A DNA stretch of 64,000 nucleotides, taken from NCBI GenBank assembly GCA_024644865.1, contig JAHEGZ010000004.1, forward strand, positions 1 to 64,000, read 5' to 3'. This DNA comes from Aurantimicrobium sp. (lineage in GTDB: Bacteria; Actinomycetota; Actinomycetes; Actinomycetales; Microbacteriaceae). The notes under the pieces were generated by a model. The model was given only the letters and a program-made list of their open reading frames with translations. It did not search any database and had not been told where the DNA came from. This document shows positions 55,764 to 64,000 of the stretch, piece by piece (the first letter of the stretch is position 1; each line of letters begins with the position of its first letter). Both the position numbers and the translations under genes were made by a program.

Positions 55764-57374
55764 TTAGTTGAACGCTTCGAACAGCGCAATCAGATCGGGG
55801 GTACCAGCAGGAATCGTCAGGGTGAGCACCGGGCGACCGTGCTCGGCTAATACCGTTGCGTCGCCAGCAGCCTGCGCAGCAATGAGCTGGCCAAACGTGA
55901 ACGGACGCTCCGGGATGGCCAGGTCAGTCTCAACGCCTTGCAGAATCTGAATGAAAGCTCCTACAGCCGGACCGCCCTTGTGGAACTGGCCGGTCGAGTG
56001 CAGGAATCGGGGGCCCCATCCGAAAGTGACCGGCCGACCGGCACGAGCGGCAACGAGTTCACGAAGACCAGAGATCTGAGGAAGATTGACGCGGTCGATG
56101 TAGGCCTGCACCGAGACGTAACCGTCGACTGGAACAGCCTTCAGCAATGCGGTTACAGCTTCACGAATGGTGGATGCTCCACCAAGGAAATCACCGAGTG
56201 CGCGAACCTCGATGCCGTCGACAGAGAAAAGAGCTGCGGTGGGCTCGGGGCGCGCATCCAGCAGTGCCCTCGCAGCAACCTTGGCAGACTCTACGTCGGG
56301 CTGGTCGAAGGGGTTGATGCCCAACAGTCGTCCGGCGACGCTGGTGGCATACTCCCAGACCAAGAACATGGCGCCGAGCGTGCCGCTCATCAAAATTTCA
56401 CCCTCGTGACGGTCATGCGCCAGGAGGTGGTGAGCGTGTGCGTCGTCGACGAGACGAACAATCTGCACATCAGTGAGCTTTTCAGTCAGCTCAGGGCTCA
56501 CCACGTCGAGAACGACCGGAAGAATTCCAGTTCCCTCTTTACCGGTGGACTCAGCAACGAGCTGCTCAACCCAGTCGGGGAAGCCAATGAGGTGTGTGCC
56601 GTCAGGGACGAGTCCGAGCTTCGGGTTGTGTGCGATTGACATGGCCATAGCTGCGCCCAAGATGAGTCCAGGGTTGTCAACGTGATCAATGGCGCACTCG
56701 AGGGATGCAGCGGCTGCCTCATCGAGAATTTCGGAGATGTCGACACCGGCGAGACCCGAGGGAACCAGTCCAAAAGCCGTTAGCGCCGAGAACCGGCCGC
56801 CAACGTTCGGATCTGCGTTGAATACGCGGTAACCGATTTCGCGGGCCGAGGCATCCAGAGGTGAACCTGGGTCGGTCACGATGACGATGCGCGAAACAGG
56901 ATCGATTCCGGCTGCCTCGAAGGCGGCGTGGAATACGCGACGTTGGCTGTCGGTTTCAACGGTCGAGCCAGACTTGCTCGACACAACGAGAACCGTGTTT
57001 TCAAGTCCCTCGCTCAGGGCAGCAAGTACCTGGCCAGGCTCGGTGGAGTCGAGAATCGTAAGGTCGGCACCCGCGGTCTGGCAAATGACCTCGGGAGCGA
57101 GTGAGCTTCCGCCCATGCCAGCCAAAACGACACGGTTGACCCCTTGAGAATGAAGCTCCGAGCGCAGAGAAACGATTTCGTCAACGAGCGGACGAGAGAT
57201 GCTGACCGACTCGACCCAACCCAGACGAATGCTCGACTCTGCTTGGGCGGCTGGACCCCACAGCGTGGGATCTTGGTCGGTGATGCGCGAGGCAACCAAG
57301 TCTGCAACGAGTGCGGGAAGGTGCTTTTCAACCGCCACTGCGGCAGCACCCGAAACATGAATACGAACGCTCAT
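55764..57374 (-). CDS. pgi: Glucose-6-phosphate isomerase
   Basis: 536 residues on the minus strand from ATG 57374, overlapping the tal stop by 4 bases. Two SIS domains: [13 protein letters not shown] (about 82-94) and [19 protein letters not shown] (about 128-146). It belongs to the branch that in some bacteria is fused to transaldolase as a Tal-Pgi protein; here the two are separate but touching genes. Interconverts G6P and F6P, linking glycolysis to the pentose-phosphate genes around it. Confidence 0.93.
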   Translation of the reverse strand: MSVRIHVSGAAAVAVEKHLPALVADLVASRITDQDPTLWGPAAQAESSIRLGWVESVSISRPLVDEIVSLRSELHSQGVNRVVLAGMGGSSLAPEVICQTAGADLTILDSTEPGQVLAALSEGLENTVLVVSSKSGSTVETDSQRRVFHAAFEAAGIDPVSRIVIVTDPGSPLDASAREIGYRVFNADPNVGGRFSALTAFGLVPSGLAGVDISEILDEAAAASLECAIDHVDNPGLILGAAMAMSIAHNPKLGLVPDGTHLIGFPDWVEQLVAESTGKEGTGILPVVLDVVSPELTEKLTDVQIVRLVDDAHAHHLLAHDRHEGEILMSGTLGAMFLVWEYATSVAGRLLGINPFDQPDVESAKVAARALLDARPEPTAALFSVDGIEVRALGDFLGGASTIREAVTALLKAVPVDGYVSVQAYIDRVNLPQISGLRELVAARAGRPVTFGWGPRFLHSTGQFHKGGPAVGAFIQILQGVETDLAIPERPFTFGQLIAAQAAGDATVLAEHGRPVLTLTIPAGTPDLIALFEAFN

Positions 57375-58480
57375 CGTGAGGACTCCAATGCGGTAGTAAC
57401 GGTTTCGAGCAGTTCGCCCCACGAGACGATGAACTTGTCGACACCTTCACGCTCGAGCAGGTTGGTCACATCGGTGAAATCAACCCCCACGGCCTCAAGT
57501 GCGGCAAAAACAGCCTTGGCATCGTCGTAATTGGCCGTGATGGTGTCTCCGGTGATCACGCCGTGGTCGGCCGTGGCGAGCAAGGTTTTCTCCGGCATGG
57601 TGTTAACCACGCCGGCTGCCACGAGCTCGGTCACGTACAGGGTGTCGGGAAGCGCGGGGTCTTTGACTCCGGTGGATGCCCACAGCGGACGCTGCGGGTT
57701 TGCACCGGCAGAAACCAAAACCCGTGCGCGTTCCGTCGAGAACTTCTGCTCGAAGAGTTCATAAGCCAGGCGGGCGTTCGCCAGACCGGCCTTGCTCGTC
57801 AGCGCCAGCGCCTCGGGAGTACCAATGGCGGCCAAGCGCTTGTCAACCTCGGTGTCGACACGTGAAACAAAGAACGAAGCAACCGAGTGAATCTTCGACA
57901 GGTCGTGACCGGCAGCTTGTGCTTTCTCAAGACCAGCCAAGAAAGCGTCAATAACTGCTGCATAACGCTCGAGCGAGAAAATCAGAGTCACATTGACGCT
58001 GATACCCGCCGCAATGACCTCAGTGATGGCAGGAAGGCCGGCGAGCGTCGCCGGAATCTTGATCAGTGCGTTCGGCTCGTTGACCTTGGCCCACAGGCGT
58101 TTTGCCTCGTCGATAGTGGCCACCGTGTCGTGTGCCAGAGTGGGCGAAACCTCAATGGATACGCGACCGTCGACACCGGCCGTGCGGTCGTAGATCGGGC
58201 GGAAGATCTTGCTTGCGGCAGCTACGTCGTCAGTCGTGATCTCAAACACAGCCTGCTCGGCATCTAAACCACGGGCAGCTAGTTCGGTAACCTGTGCGGC
58301 GTACGAAGCGCCGTTGGTAAGCGCGCCGGCGAAGATCGAGGGGTTGGTGGTGACACCGACAACGTCAACCGTCTCGATGAGCTGCGCGAGGTTTCCCGAG
58401 GTGATGCGCTCGCGCGAGAGGTCATCCAACCAGATGCTAACGCCAGCAGCCGAAAGAGCTGCGGTGGGGGACTGTGCCAT
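57371..58480 (-). CDS. tal: Transaldolase
   Basis: 369 residues on the minus strand from ATG 58480 (AAGGAA upstream, 10 bases); an in-frame ATG at 58546 would overlap tkt. TIM barrel with [22 protein letters not shown] (about 49-59), and catalytic Lys in NALIKIPAT (about 142). Long actinobacterial-type transaldolase that moves a dihydroxyacetone unit between sugar phosphates. Between tkt and pgi. Confidence 0.96.
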   Translation of the reverse strand: MAQSPTAALSAAGVSIWLDDLSRERITSGNLAQLIETVDVVGVTTNPSIFAGALTNGASYAAQVTELAARGLDAEQAVFEITTDDVAAASKIFRPIYDRTAGVDGRVSIEVSPTLAHDTVATIDEAKRLWAKVNEPNALIKIPATLAGLPAITEVIAAGISVNVTLIFSLERYAAVIDAFLAGLEKAQAAGHDLSKIHSVASFFVSRVDTEVDKRLAAIGTPEALALTSKAGLANARLAYELFEQKFSTERARVLVSAGANPQRPLWASTGVKDPALPDTLYVTELVAAGVVNTMPEKTLLATADHGVITGDTITANYDDAKAVFAALEAVGVDFTDVTNLLEREGVDKFIVSWGELLETVTTALESSR

Positions 58481-58508
58481 GTTTTTCGTATTCCTTAGGT
58501 GGCTCGTA

Positions 58509-60602
58509 TTACTTGTGGGCAATTGATTCGCGGGCGGCTGCGACAACGTTTTCTGCGGTCATGCCGAACTCGCGGAATAGCGTCTTGTAGTCAGCCGATG
58601 CGCCGAAGTGCTCAATCGAAACGCTGCGGCCAGCGGTTCCAACAATCTTGTCCCAGGTCAGACTGACTCCAGCTTCGACCGAAACGCGAGCGGTAACTGA
58701 GGACGGAATGACGCTCTCCTGGTAGGCGGTGCTCTGCTCGTAGAACCACTCGAGGCACGGTGCTGAGATCACGCGAGCGTGAACGCCCTCGGCTGCGAGT
58801 TGTTCGCGAGCCTCAACAGCCAGGGAAACCTCGCTACCGGTTGCGATGAGCAACACATCAGGCTTGCCGTTTGCCGCGTCGGCCAGCACGTAAGCGCCCT
58901 TCGCGGTTTCGCGAGCGTGAGCGAAGACGTCACCCGTTGCAGCGCCCTCACCACGCGTGAAGACGGGTACGTTTTGACGTGTCAGCGCGATACCGGCAGG
59001 ACCACCGCGACGCTCGAGGATGGTCTTCCATGCGTAGGCGGTTTCATTGGCATCGGCCGGGCGAACGACATCAAGGTTGGGGATGGCGCGAAGCGTCGCC
59101 AGTTGTTCAATGGGCTGGTGCGTCGGCCCATCTTCACCGAGTGCGACAGAGTCGTGCGTCCACACGAAGATTGACGGAACACCCATGAGTGCGGCCAGAC
59201 GAACGGCCGGGCGCATGTAGTCGCTAAAGATCAGGAAGGTGCCACCGTAGGCGCGAGTCTTTCCGTGGAGAACGATTCCGTTGAGGATCGCGCCCATGGC
59301 GTGCTCACGAATACCGAAGTGCAAAACGCGACCGTACTCGTTTCCTGTCCATTCATGAGTCGACCACTGTGCTGGAACAAATGACTTCTCACCGTTCAGC
59401 GTGGTGAGGTTGGACTCGGCGAGATCGGCGGAACCGCCCCACAGCTCCGGCATAACAGGACCGAGAGCGTTGAGCACCTTTCCAGACGCAGCGCGAGTAG
59501 AAACTTCAGTTCCTCCCTCAAACGCGGGGAGTGCGGATTCGAGACCCGCAGGCACCTCGCCGGCCTCGAGACGATCAAAGAGGGCTTTCTTCTCAGGGTT
59601 TGCCACAGCCCACGCATCAAAGCCGACCTGCCACTCGGAACGGGCCTGGGCGCCACGAGCCACCGCCAGACGGGTATGCGAAATGACCTCGTCTGAAACC
59701 TCGAAGGTCTTCTCCGGGTCAAAGCCAAGAACTGCCTTCAACGCGGCAAGCTCGTCAGCACCGAGAGCGGAACCGTGAATCTTTCCGCTGTTCTGCTTCT
59801 TCGGGCTTGGCCATCCGATGATGGTGCGCAGGATGATGAGCGAGGGCTTGTCTGCGACCGACTTGGCGCGCTCGATGCCGGCGTAAAGCTCGGCCACGTC
59901 TTCAACATAAGCGCCGGTTTTTTTCCAGTCGACAACCTGAACATCCCAGCCGTAGGCCTCGTAGCGCGCCTTGACATCTTCGGTGAACGCAATGTTGGTG
60001 TCGTCTTCAATCGAAATCTGGTTCGAGTCGTAGATCGCGATCAGGTTACCTAGCTGCTGGTGGCCAGCTAGTGACGAAGCCTCAGCAGTTACACCCTCTT
60101 GCAGGTCTCCGTCTCCGGCGATGACATACACGTGGTGATCGAACGGACTTGTGCCAGCCGGAGCCTGAGGGTCAAACAGACCGCGCTCGAAGCGTTGGGC
60201 ATAGGCGAAACCAACAGCCGAAGCCAAGCCCTGACCCAGCGGCCCGGTGGTGATTTCGACACCCTTGGTGTGGCCGTATTCAGGGTGGCCGGGGGTCAAC
60301 GAGCCCCAGGTGCGCAAAGCCTTGATGTCATCGAGCTCGAGGCCGTATCCGCCCAGGTACAACTGAACGTACTGGGTGAGCGAGGAGTGACCGACCGAAA
60401 GGATGAACCGGTCGCGGCCAATCCACTGGTCATCACTCGGGTCACGACGCATGATTTTCTGAAACAGCAGGTAGGCCGCGGGAGCGAGACTGATTGCGGT
60501 GCCAGGGTGACCGTTGCCCACCTTCTCGACGGCGTCTGCGGCAAGAATACGAGCGGTGTCTACCGCCTTGTCATCCAGTGAATTCCAATCAAGAGAAGAC
60601 AT
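58509..60602 (-). CDS. tkt: Transketolase
   Basis: 697 residues on the minus strand. TPP enzyme moving two-carbon units between sugar phosphates. [18 protein letters not shown] (about 28), TPP motif [20 protein letters not shown] (about 159-178) with YDSN, and Pyr domain segment [20 protein letters not shown] near 483 are standard. First gene of the minus-strand block; its leader (60603-60700) is structured. Confidence 0.97.
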   Translation of the reverse strand: MSSLDWNSLDDKAVDTARILAADAVEKVGNGHPGTAISLAPAAYLLFQKIMRRDPSDDQWIGRDRFILSVGHSSLTQYVQLYLGGYGLELDDIKALRTWGSLTPGHPEYGHTKGVEITTGPLGQGLASAVGFAYAQRFERGLFDPQAPAGTSPFDHHVYVIAGDGDLQEGVTAEASSLAGHQQLGNLIAIYDSNQISIEDDTNIAFTEDVKARYEAYGWDVQVVDWKKTGAYVEDVAELYAGIERAKSVADKPSLIILRTIIGWPSPKKQNSGKIHGSALGADELAALKAVLGFDPEKTFEVSDEVISHTRLAVARGAQARSEWQVGFDAWAVANPEKKALFDRLEAGEVPAGLESALPAFEGGTEVSTRAASGKVLNALGPVMPELWGGSADLAESNLTTLNGEKSFVPAQWSTHEWTGNEYGRVLHFGIREHAMGAILNGIVLHGKTRAYGGTFLIFSDYMRPAVRLAALMGVPSIFVWTHDSVALGEDGPTHQPIEQLATLRAIPNLDVVRPADANETAYAWKTILERRGGPAGIALTRQNVPVFTRGEGAATGDVFAHARETAKGAYVLADAANGKPDVLLIATGSEVSLAVEAREQLAAEGVHARVISAPCLEWFYEQSTAYQESVIPSSVTARVSVEAGVSLTWDKIVGTAGRSVSIEHFGASADYKTLFREFGMTAENVVAAARESIAHK

Positions 60603-60700
60603 GTCTAAAGGGCGGCCTTTCGGTCAGATGTGCATAAAAACCGCTTTCTCAGCGGTCTTGCAAGCTCAGAGAAGTGCCAGCGCGGCACCCCTCAATCATA
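60603..60700 (-). promoter_or_regulatory. tkt promoter and structured leader
   Basis: On the minus strand a TATGAT -10-like box (60700 to 60695) would start RNA near 60688. The RNA then begins with GTGCC-GCGCT-GGCAC, has a TTCTC that could pair with the GAGAA loop of the following terminator-like hairpin, and ends with AAAGG-CCGC-CCTTT, which can hide the AAAGG Shine-Dalgarno. All pairings read by eye; no folding was run. Confidence 0.4.
60640..60660 (-). terminator. Terminator-like hairpin in the tkt leader
   Basis: On the minus strand ACCGCT-GAGAA-AGCGGT is followed directly by a run of T's (TTTTT when the arm's last T is counted), and the upstream CAAG bases extend the stem with A-U and G-U pairs. 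It faces into tkt about 40 bases before its ATG, so it resembles an attenuator rather than a terminator for a preceding gene. Confidence 0.5.
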
Positions 60701-60749
60701 GTCCGCCGCAGTGGCAAACCGACGGCGAAAGTCAGCAGAACGGAACACT

Positions 60750-60755
60750 TAGACT
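60750..60755 (+). promoter_or_regulatory. Candidate -10 box of ctaB (TAGACT)
   Basis: TAGACT with predicted start near 60762 and a leader of about 25 bases carrying AAAGG 9 bases before the ATG, so this gene would not be leaderless. Confidence 0.45.
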
Positions 60756-60786
60756 TGTTCCAATCCCCAACCAAAGGCTTGATTCC

Positions 60787-61713
60787 ATGACGACTACCAG
60801 TGCCTCCCGCCAAGCGGGCGAGCGTATTGGTTTCTCGAGAACGTTCAAGGCATACGTTGCGCTCACCAAGCCTCGCGTCATGGAGCTCCTGCTCGCGGTT
60901 ACGATTCCCACCATGTTTCTGGCTCAGCGCGGAGTACCGTCCCTCTGGCTGGTGCTGGTAACCCTCGTCGGTGGAGCCCTGAGCGCCGGTTCGGCAGGAG
61001 CGTTCAACTGCTACATCGACCGTGACATCGACCGCGTGATGAATCGCACCAAGGGGCGTCCGCTTGTCACCGGTGAGATTTCTGATCGCGCCGCACTCAT
61101 TTTCGCCAGCACCCTCGCTGTGGTGAGTACGGCGCTCTTTGCTCTCTTCACCAACTGGCTGGCCACGTGGCTGTCGGTCGGCGCAATCGCCTTCTACGTC
61201 ATCATCTACAGCTTGATCCTTAAGCGCCGCACACCTCAGAACATCGTCTGGGGCGGAGCAGCCGGCGGATTCCCGGTTCTCATCGGCTGGGCGGTCGTTA
61301 CCGGCACCTTGACGTGGACCCCCGTCGTGCTGTTCCTGATCATCTTCTTCTGGACGCCCCCGCATTATTGGCCGCTCTCGTGGCGCTACCGTCAGGATTA
61401 CCGCGAGGCTGGCATTCCGATGCTCACCGTCGTGCGCGGCCGCGTAACTGTTGGTCTGCAAATCGTGCTGTACGCGTGGGCGACAGTGATGACAACGCTG
61501 CTGCTCATCATCATTGCTCCGATGTCTCCGGTCTACGCGGTTATTGCGCTCGGTTCGGGCATCTGGTTCCTGGTCGAAAGTCACCGGTTGTACTCGCGGG
61601 CAATTCGCCACAGCGACCCCGCACCCATGAAACTGTTCCACCTGTCGAATGCCTACTTGACGCTTATTTTCTTGGCAGTGGCCGTGGACGCCCTGCTCCC
61701 GTTCGCTCGCTAG
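60787..61713 (+). CDS. ctaB: Protohaem IX farnesyltransferase (haem O synthase)
   Basis: 308 residues from ATG 60787; an open frame to 60514 overlaps tkt antisense. UbiA-type membrane prenyltransferase with about eight or nine helices. The farnesyl-diphosphate motif NCYIDRDIDRVMNRTKGRPL is at about residues 76-95, and a second acidic/basic loop (FWTPPHYWPLSWRYRQDY) near 190. Makes haem O for terminal oxidases. Its TAG stop overlaps the convergent ctaA stop in a shared CTAG. Confidence 0.96.
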   Translation: MTTTSASRQAGERIGFSRTFKAYVALTKPRVMELLLAVTIPTMFLAQRGVPSLWLVLVTLVGGALSAGSAGAFNCYIDRDIDRVMNRTKGRPLVTGEISDRAALIFASTLAVVSTALFALFTNWLATWLSVGAIAFYVIIYSLILKRRTPQNIVWGGAAGGFPVLIGWAVVTGTLTWTPVVLFLIIFFWTPPHYWPLSWRYRQDYREAGIPMLTVVRGRVTVGLQIVLYAWATVMTTLLLIIIAPMSPVYAVIALGSGIWFLVESHRLYSRAIRHSDPAPMKLFHLSNAYLTLIFLAVAVDALLPFAR

Positions 61714-62600
61714 GGCTTGCGCAGGCGGTACACGACGACCGTGGTCGTTGCAGCAACCAGGCACGCCAGAAGCATGTGTGTTCCGACGAGAATGGGCGGC
61801 AGACCCGTACGCGACTGGATGACACCCACGAGCGCCTGAGCAACGTTGACGACGAGCAGCCCGAGGGCTGCGTTGCGCACCAGGCGAAGGTGTGAGACCT
61901 GTGTCAGCACAACCAGACCAAGTGTGACGATGAGGGCCGCGTAGGCGGGGTAACTGTGCAGGTGCTGCAGCAACTCCGAGTTCAATCCATTGCGGGGAGC
62001 TTGCGCATCACCGGCGTGCGGGCCAGATCCCGTGGTCAGAATTCCCATGAAAATAGTGACGAGCTGAAGACCTGCCACAACCCAGGCAAGTCTTCGGAAA
62101 ACAGGGACAACTCCGATGAGTGCCTCGGGTTCGTTTGCGCGCGCCCGAAGCACAAACAGGGTCGACAAAACCACGAGCGCAACCGAAATAACGAAGTGCA
62201 GACCCACGATGTAGGGGTTGAGCTTCATCCACACACTGATTCCACCGACGACCGCCTGCGCGGGTATGCCCAAACCAATCGAAATCGAAAGCCAAAAGAG
62301 GTCGCGACGCGTCTTACGAATGCGAACAACCGCCAAGAAAGCAACGATCGCCACGACGACCAGCAGGAACGTCAGAAGTCGATTGGCAAACTCGATGATT
62401 CCGTGGATGCCCATCTCAGGAGTGACGACGACCGAGGATCCGTCACAGGTGGGCCAATCTGGGCATCCCAGGCCGCTTGCGGTCAAACGAACGGCGCCAC
62501 CGGTGACAACAATGAGGATCTGTACCACGAGAGTGACCCAGGTCATGATGCGCACGAAAGCGTTGACCTGCGTGGGTAACCACGATGTGATCCGCTTCAT
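61710..62600 (-). CDS. ctaA: Haem A synthase
   Basis: 296 residues on the minus strand, eight helices by eye. Converts haem O to haem A. ASGLGCPDWPTC provides the regulatory cysteine pair (near 47-54), GIIEFANRLLT the conserved Glu loop, and His residues in GLHFVIS, HLHSYPAY and VGTHMLLA are the expected haem ligands. Convergent with ctaB and divergent from sufB, with 205 bases between the start codons. Confidence 0.95.
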   Translation of the reverse strand: MKRITSWLPTQVNAFVRIMTWVTLVVQILIVVTGGAVRLTASGLGCPDWPTCDGSSVVVTPEMGIHGIIEFANRLLTFLLVVVAIVAFLAVVRIRKTRRDLFWLSISIGLGIPAQAVVGGISVWMKLNPYIVGLHFVISVALVVLSTLFVLRARANEPEALIGVVPVFRRLAWVVAGLQLVTIFMGILTTGSGPHAGDAQAPRNGLNSELLQHLHSYPAYAALIVTLGLVVLTQVSHLRLVRNAALGLLVVNVAQALVGVIQSRTGLPPILVGTHMLLACLVAATTTVVVYRLRKP

Positions 62601-62663
62601 CTGGGTGAACCTTTCGAGAGGGTGGGAAGAACGCTCGAGCTCTGTGCGTTAGCACTGACTACC

Positions 62664-62696
62664 GGTACACTTTGAAGTACCAGCACAGTGTTGCTG
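62664..62696. repeat. Two short inverted repeats upstream of ctaA and sufB
   Basis: GGTAC-N8-GTACC (62664-62681) and CAGCA-N6-TGCTG (62681-62696) lie side by side in the divergent 205-base gap. A TACACT within the first (62666-62671) resembles a -10. Weak; arms of five bases occur by chance. Confidence 0.25.
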
Positions 62697-62730
62697 ACGG
62701 AATACTCAACGACGAGGGCACCATCTGTTT

Positions 62731-62745
62731 TGCCACGTCGTGGCA
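62731..62745. promoter_or_regulatory. 15-base palindrome upstream of sufB (TGCCACG-T-CGTGGCA)
   Basis: Perfect 7-base arms around a single centre base. It is close to the -35 region expected for a TATGTA -10 at 62769-62774, a good position for a repressor. The usual sufR regulator gene is not found between ctaA and sufB. Seen directly; operator role is inferred. Confidence 0.45.
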
Positions 62746-62805
62746 GGTCGGTTTGTGCCTTCACATTCTATGTAGCTCGCCCACCCCACCAGCAAAGGAT
62801 TGCCA

Positions 62806-64000
62806 GTGTCAGACATTCTGATCAATCGGCCAGAACTCGACGGCCTTGGTGTGTACGAGTTCGGCTGGCACGATGCTGACGCGGCCGGCGCATCCGCGAC
62901 TCGAGGCATCAACGAGAAGGTTGTAACCGACATTTCCGGGCTCAAGAGCGAACCCGAGTGGATGCTCAATCGTCGCCTTAAAGGATTGCAGCTGTTCGAG
63001 CGCAAGCCCATGCCGACCTGGGGTGCAGACCTCTCTGAGATCGATTTCGACAACATCAAGTACTTCGTTCGTTCCACAGAACGGCAAGCGCAGACCTGGG
63101 AAGACCTTCCCGAGGAGATCAAGAACACATACGAAAAGCTCGGAATCCCCGAGGCCGAGCGTCAGCGTCTCGTTGCCGGCGTGGCTGCGCAGTACGAATC
63201 CGAAGTGGTCTACCACCAGATCAACGAGGAGCTCGAGCGTCAGGGTGTCATCTTCATGGACACCGACACCGCTCTGAAAGAACACCCCGAGTTCTTCGAA
63301 GAGTACTTTGGCACGGTTATCCCGACCGGAGACAACAAGTTCGCGGCCCTGAACACCGCGGTGTGGTCGGGTGGCTCATTCGTCTACGTTCCCAAGGGCG
63401 TACACGTCGAGATTCCGCTCCAGGCTTACTTCCGCATCAACACCGAGAACATGGGTCAATTCGAGCGCACGCTCATCATTGCCGACGAGGGATCGTACGT
63501 TCACTACATCGAAGGATGCACAGCCCCGATCTACAAGAGCGACTCCCTGCACTCAGCCGTTGTTGAAATCATCGTGAAGAAGAACGCCCGTGTTCGCTAC
63601 ACAACGATTCAGAACTGGTCGAACAACGTCTACAACTTGGTGACCAAGCGTGCGATTGCACACGAGGGCGCGACGATGGAATGGATCGATGGCAACATCG
63701 GGTCGAAGGTCACCATGAAGTACCCGAGCGTCTATTTAGTGGGGGAGCACGCCAAAGGCGAGACCCTGTCAGTAGCTTTCGCCGGTCCGGGTCAGCACCA
63801 AGACGCTGGCGCGAAGATGGTGCACATGGCGCCTTACACGCAGTCATCCATCGTGTCGAAGTCGATTGCCAGAGGCGGCGGTCGTGCCGGTTATCGCGGA
63901 GAGATTCGCGTTGACGCTAACGCCCACCACAGTGCCAACACCGTTCGATGCGACGCCCTTCTGGTCGACACCATTTCTCGCTCTGACACCTATCCGGCTA
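62806..64000 (+). CDS. sufB: Fe-S cluster assembly scaffold SufB (5' part)
   Basis: 398 codons are in the window; the frame is open at the right edge and the family length is about 470. GTG start chosen at [14 protein letters not shown] with AAAGGA 7 bases upstream. SufB features include [42 protein letters not shown], and near the end [13 protein letters not shown]. It builds Fe-S clusters with SufC and SufD, which would follow outside the window. Iron-sulfur enzymes in this window (gltBD) depend on it. Confidence 0.96.
   Translation, partial: MSDILINRPELDGLGVYEFGWHDADAAGASATRGINEKVVTDISGLKSEPEWMLNRRLKGLQLFERKPMPTWGADLSEIDFDNIKYFVRSTERQAQTWEDLPEEIKNTYEKLGIPEAERQRLVAGVAAQYESEVVYHQINEELERQGVIFMDTDTALKEHPEFFEEYFGTVIPTGDNKFAALNTAVWSGGSFVYVPKGVHVEIPLQAYFRINTENMGQFERTLIIADEGSYVHYIEGCTAPIYKSDSLHSAVVEIIVKKNARVRYTTIQNWSNNVYNLVTKRAIAHEGATMEWIDGNIGSKVTMKYPSVYLVGEHAKGETLSVAFAGPGQHQDAGAKMVHMAPYTQSSIVSKSIARGGGRAGYRGEIRVDANAHHSANTVRCDALLVDTISRSDTYPA

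Noticed and set aside
60649-61764. 371-codon open frame on the minus strand over ctaB
   Set aside because: Covers a clear membrane enzyme in the other direction; the translation is rich in Arg, Gln, Asp and Glu with no domain and no start signal. Antisense shadow from codon bias.

Overview
The window is a contiguous piece of an actinobacterial chromosome, most likely from a small-genome member of the Microbacteriaceae (Luna/Aquiluna/Rhodoluna-like). The evidence is the set of actinobacterial marker genes (rbpA, whiA, opcA, an ANTAR response regulator of PdtaR type, an HGxxPAAW membrane microprotein), a guanylate kinase with an N-terminal actinobacterial integration-host-factor domain, a helicase-dead PriA, and very tight packing. 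Summing the gaps gives only about 1.45 kb of non-coding DNA in 64 kb. No gap exceeds 205 bases, and many neighbouring genes overlap by 4 bases. I see no phage, insertion sequence, CRISPR array, toxin-antitoxin pair or other accessory island. The species assignment is inference.

Layout. 1-8332 is the UMP-biosynthesis operon (pyrR-pyrB-pyrC-membrane protein-carA-carB-pyrF). It continues into gmk (fused), rpoZ, coaBC, metK, priA, fmt, rsmB and rpe (to 16879). 16876-24277 holds histidine and tryptophan genes (hisE, hisG, hisF, hisI, trpE, two small membrane proteins, trpC, trpB, trpA), followed by lgt, the glutamate synthase pair gltBD and pyk (to 32871). A tRNA-Leu(CAA) on the minus strand separates pyk from pdtaR. 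A hotdog thioesterase (minus strand), polA, rpsA, coaE and the excision-repair genes uvrB, uvrA and uvrC follow. Then come rapZ, whiA, sodA, the lower-glycolysis genes gap-pgk-tpiA, secG and rbpA. 52542-60602 is a minus-strand sugar-phosphate block (tkt-tal-pgi-zwf-opcA-pgl in transcription order). The window ends with ctaB and ctaA (haem A synthesis, convergent) and the 5' part of sufB.

Working together, the genes cover pyrimidine and one-carbon/nucleotide supply (pyr, gmk, metK, fmt), amino-acid synthesis fed by PRPP, glutamine and the pentose-phosphate pathway (his, trp, gltBD, rpe, tkt, tal), central carbon flow (zwf to pyk) and information processing (rpoZ, rbpA, polA, priA, uvrABC, rpsA). 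Gene order resembles three mycobacterial segments joined together: pyrR to rpe, hisF to uvrA, and uvrC to sufB.

What is unusual is mostly at fine scale. There is the mIHF-Gmk fusion, and a recurring TAGRCT-like -10 box exactly 6-7 bases before the start codon of several genes, which predicts leaderless mRNAs. There are structured leaders before metK, tkt, rpsA, secG and gap, and a 15-base palindrome before sufB. yvcK is missing between rapZ and whiA. I found no convincing candidate for a wholly new biological system in this window; it is core housekeeping chromosome.
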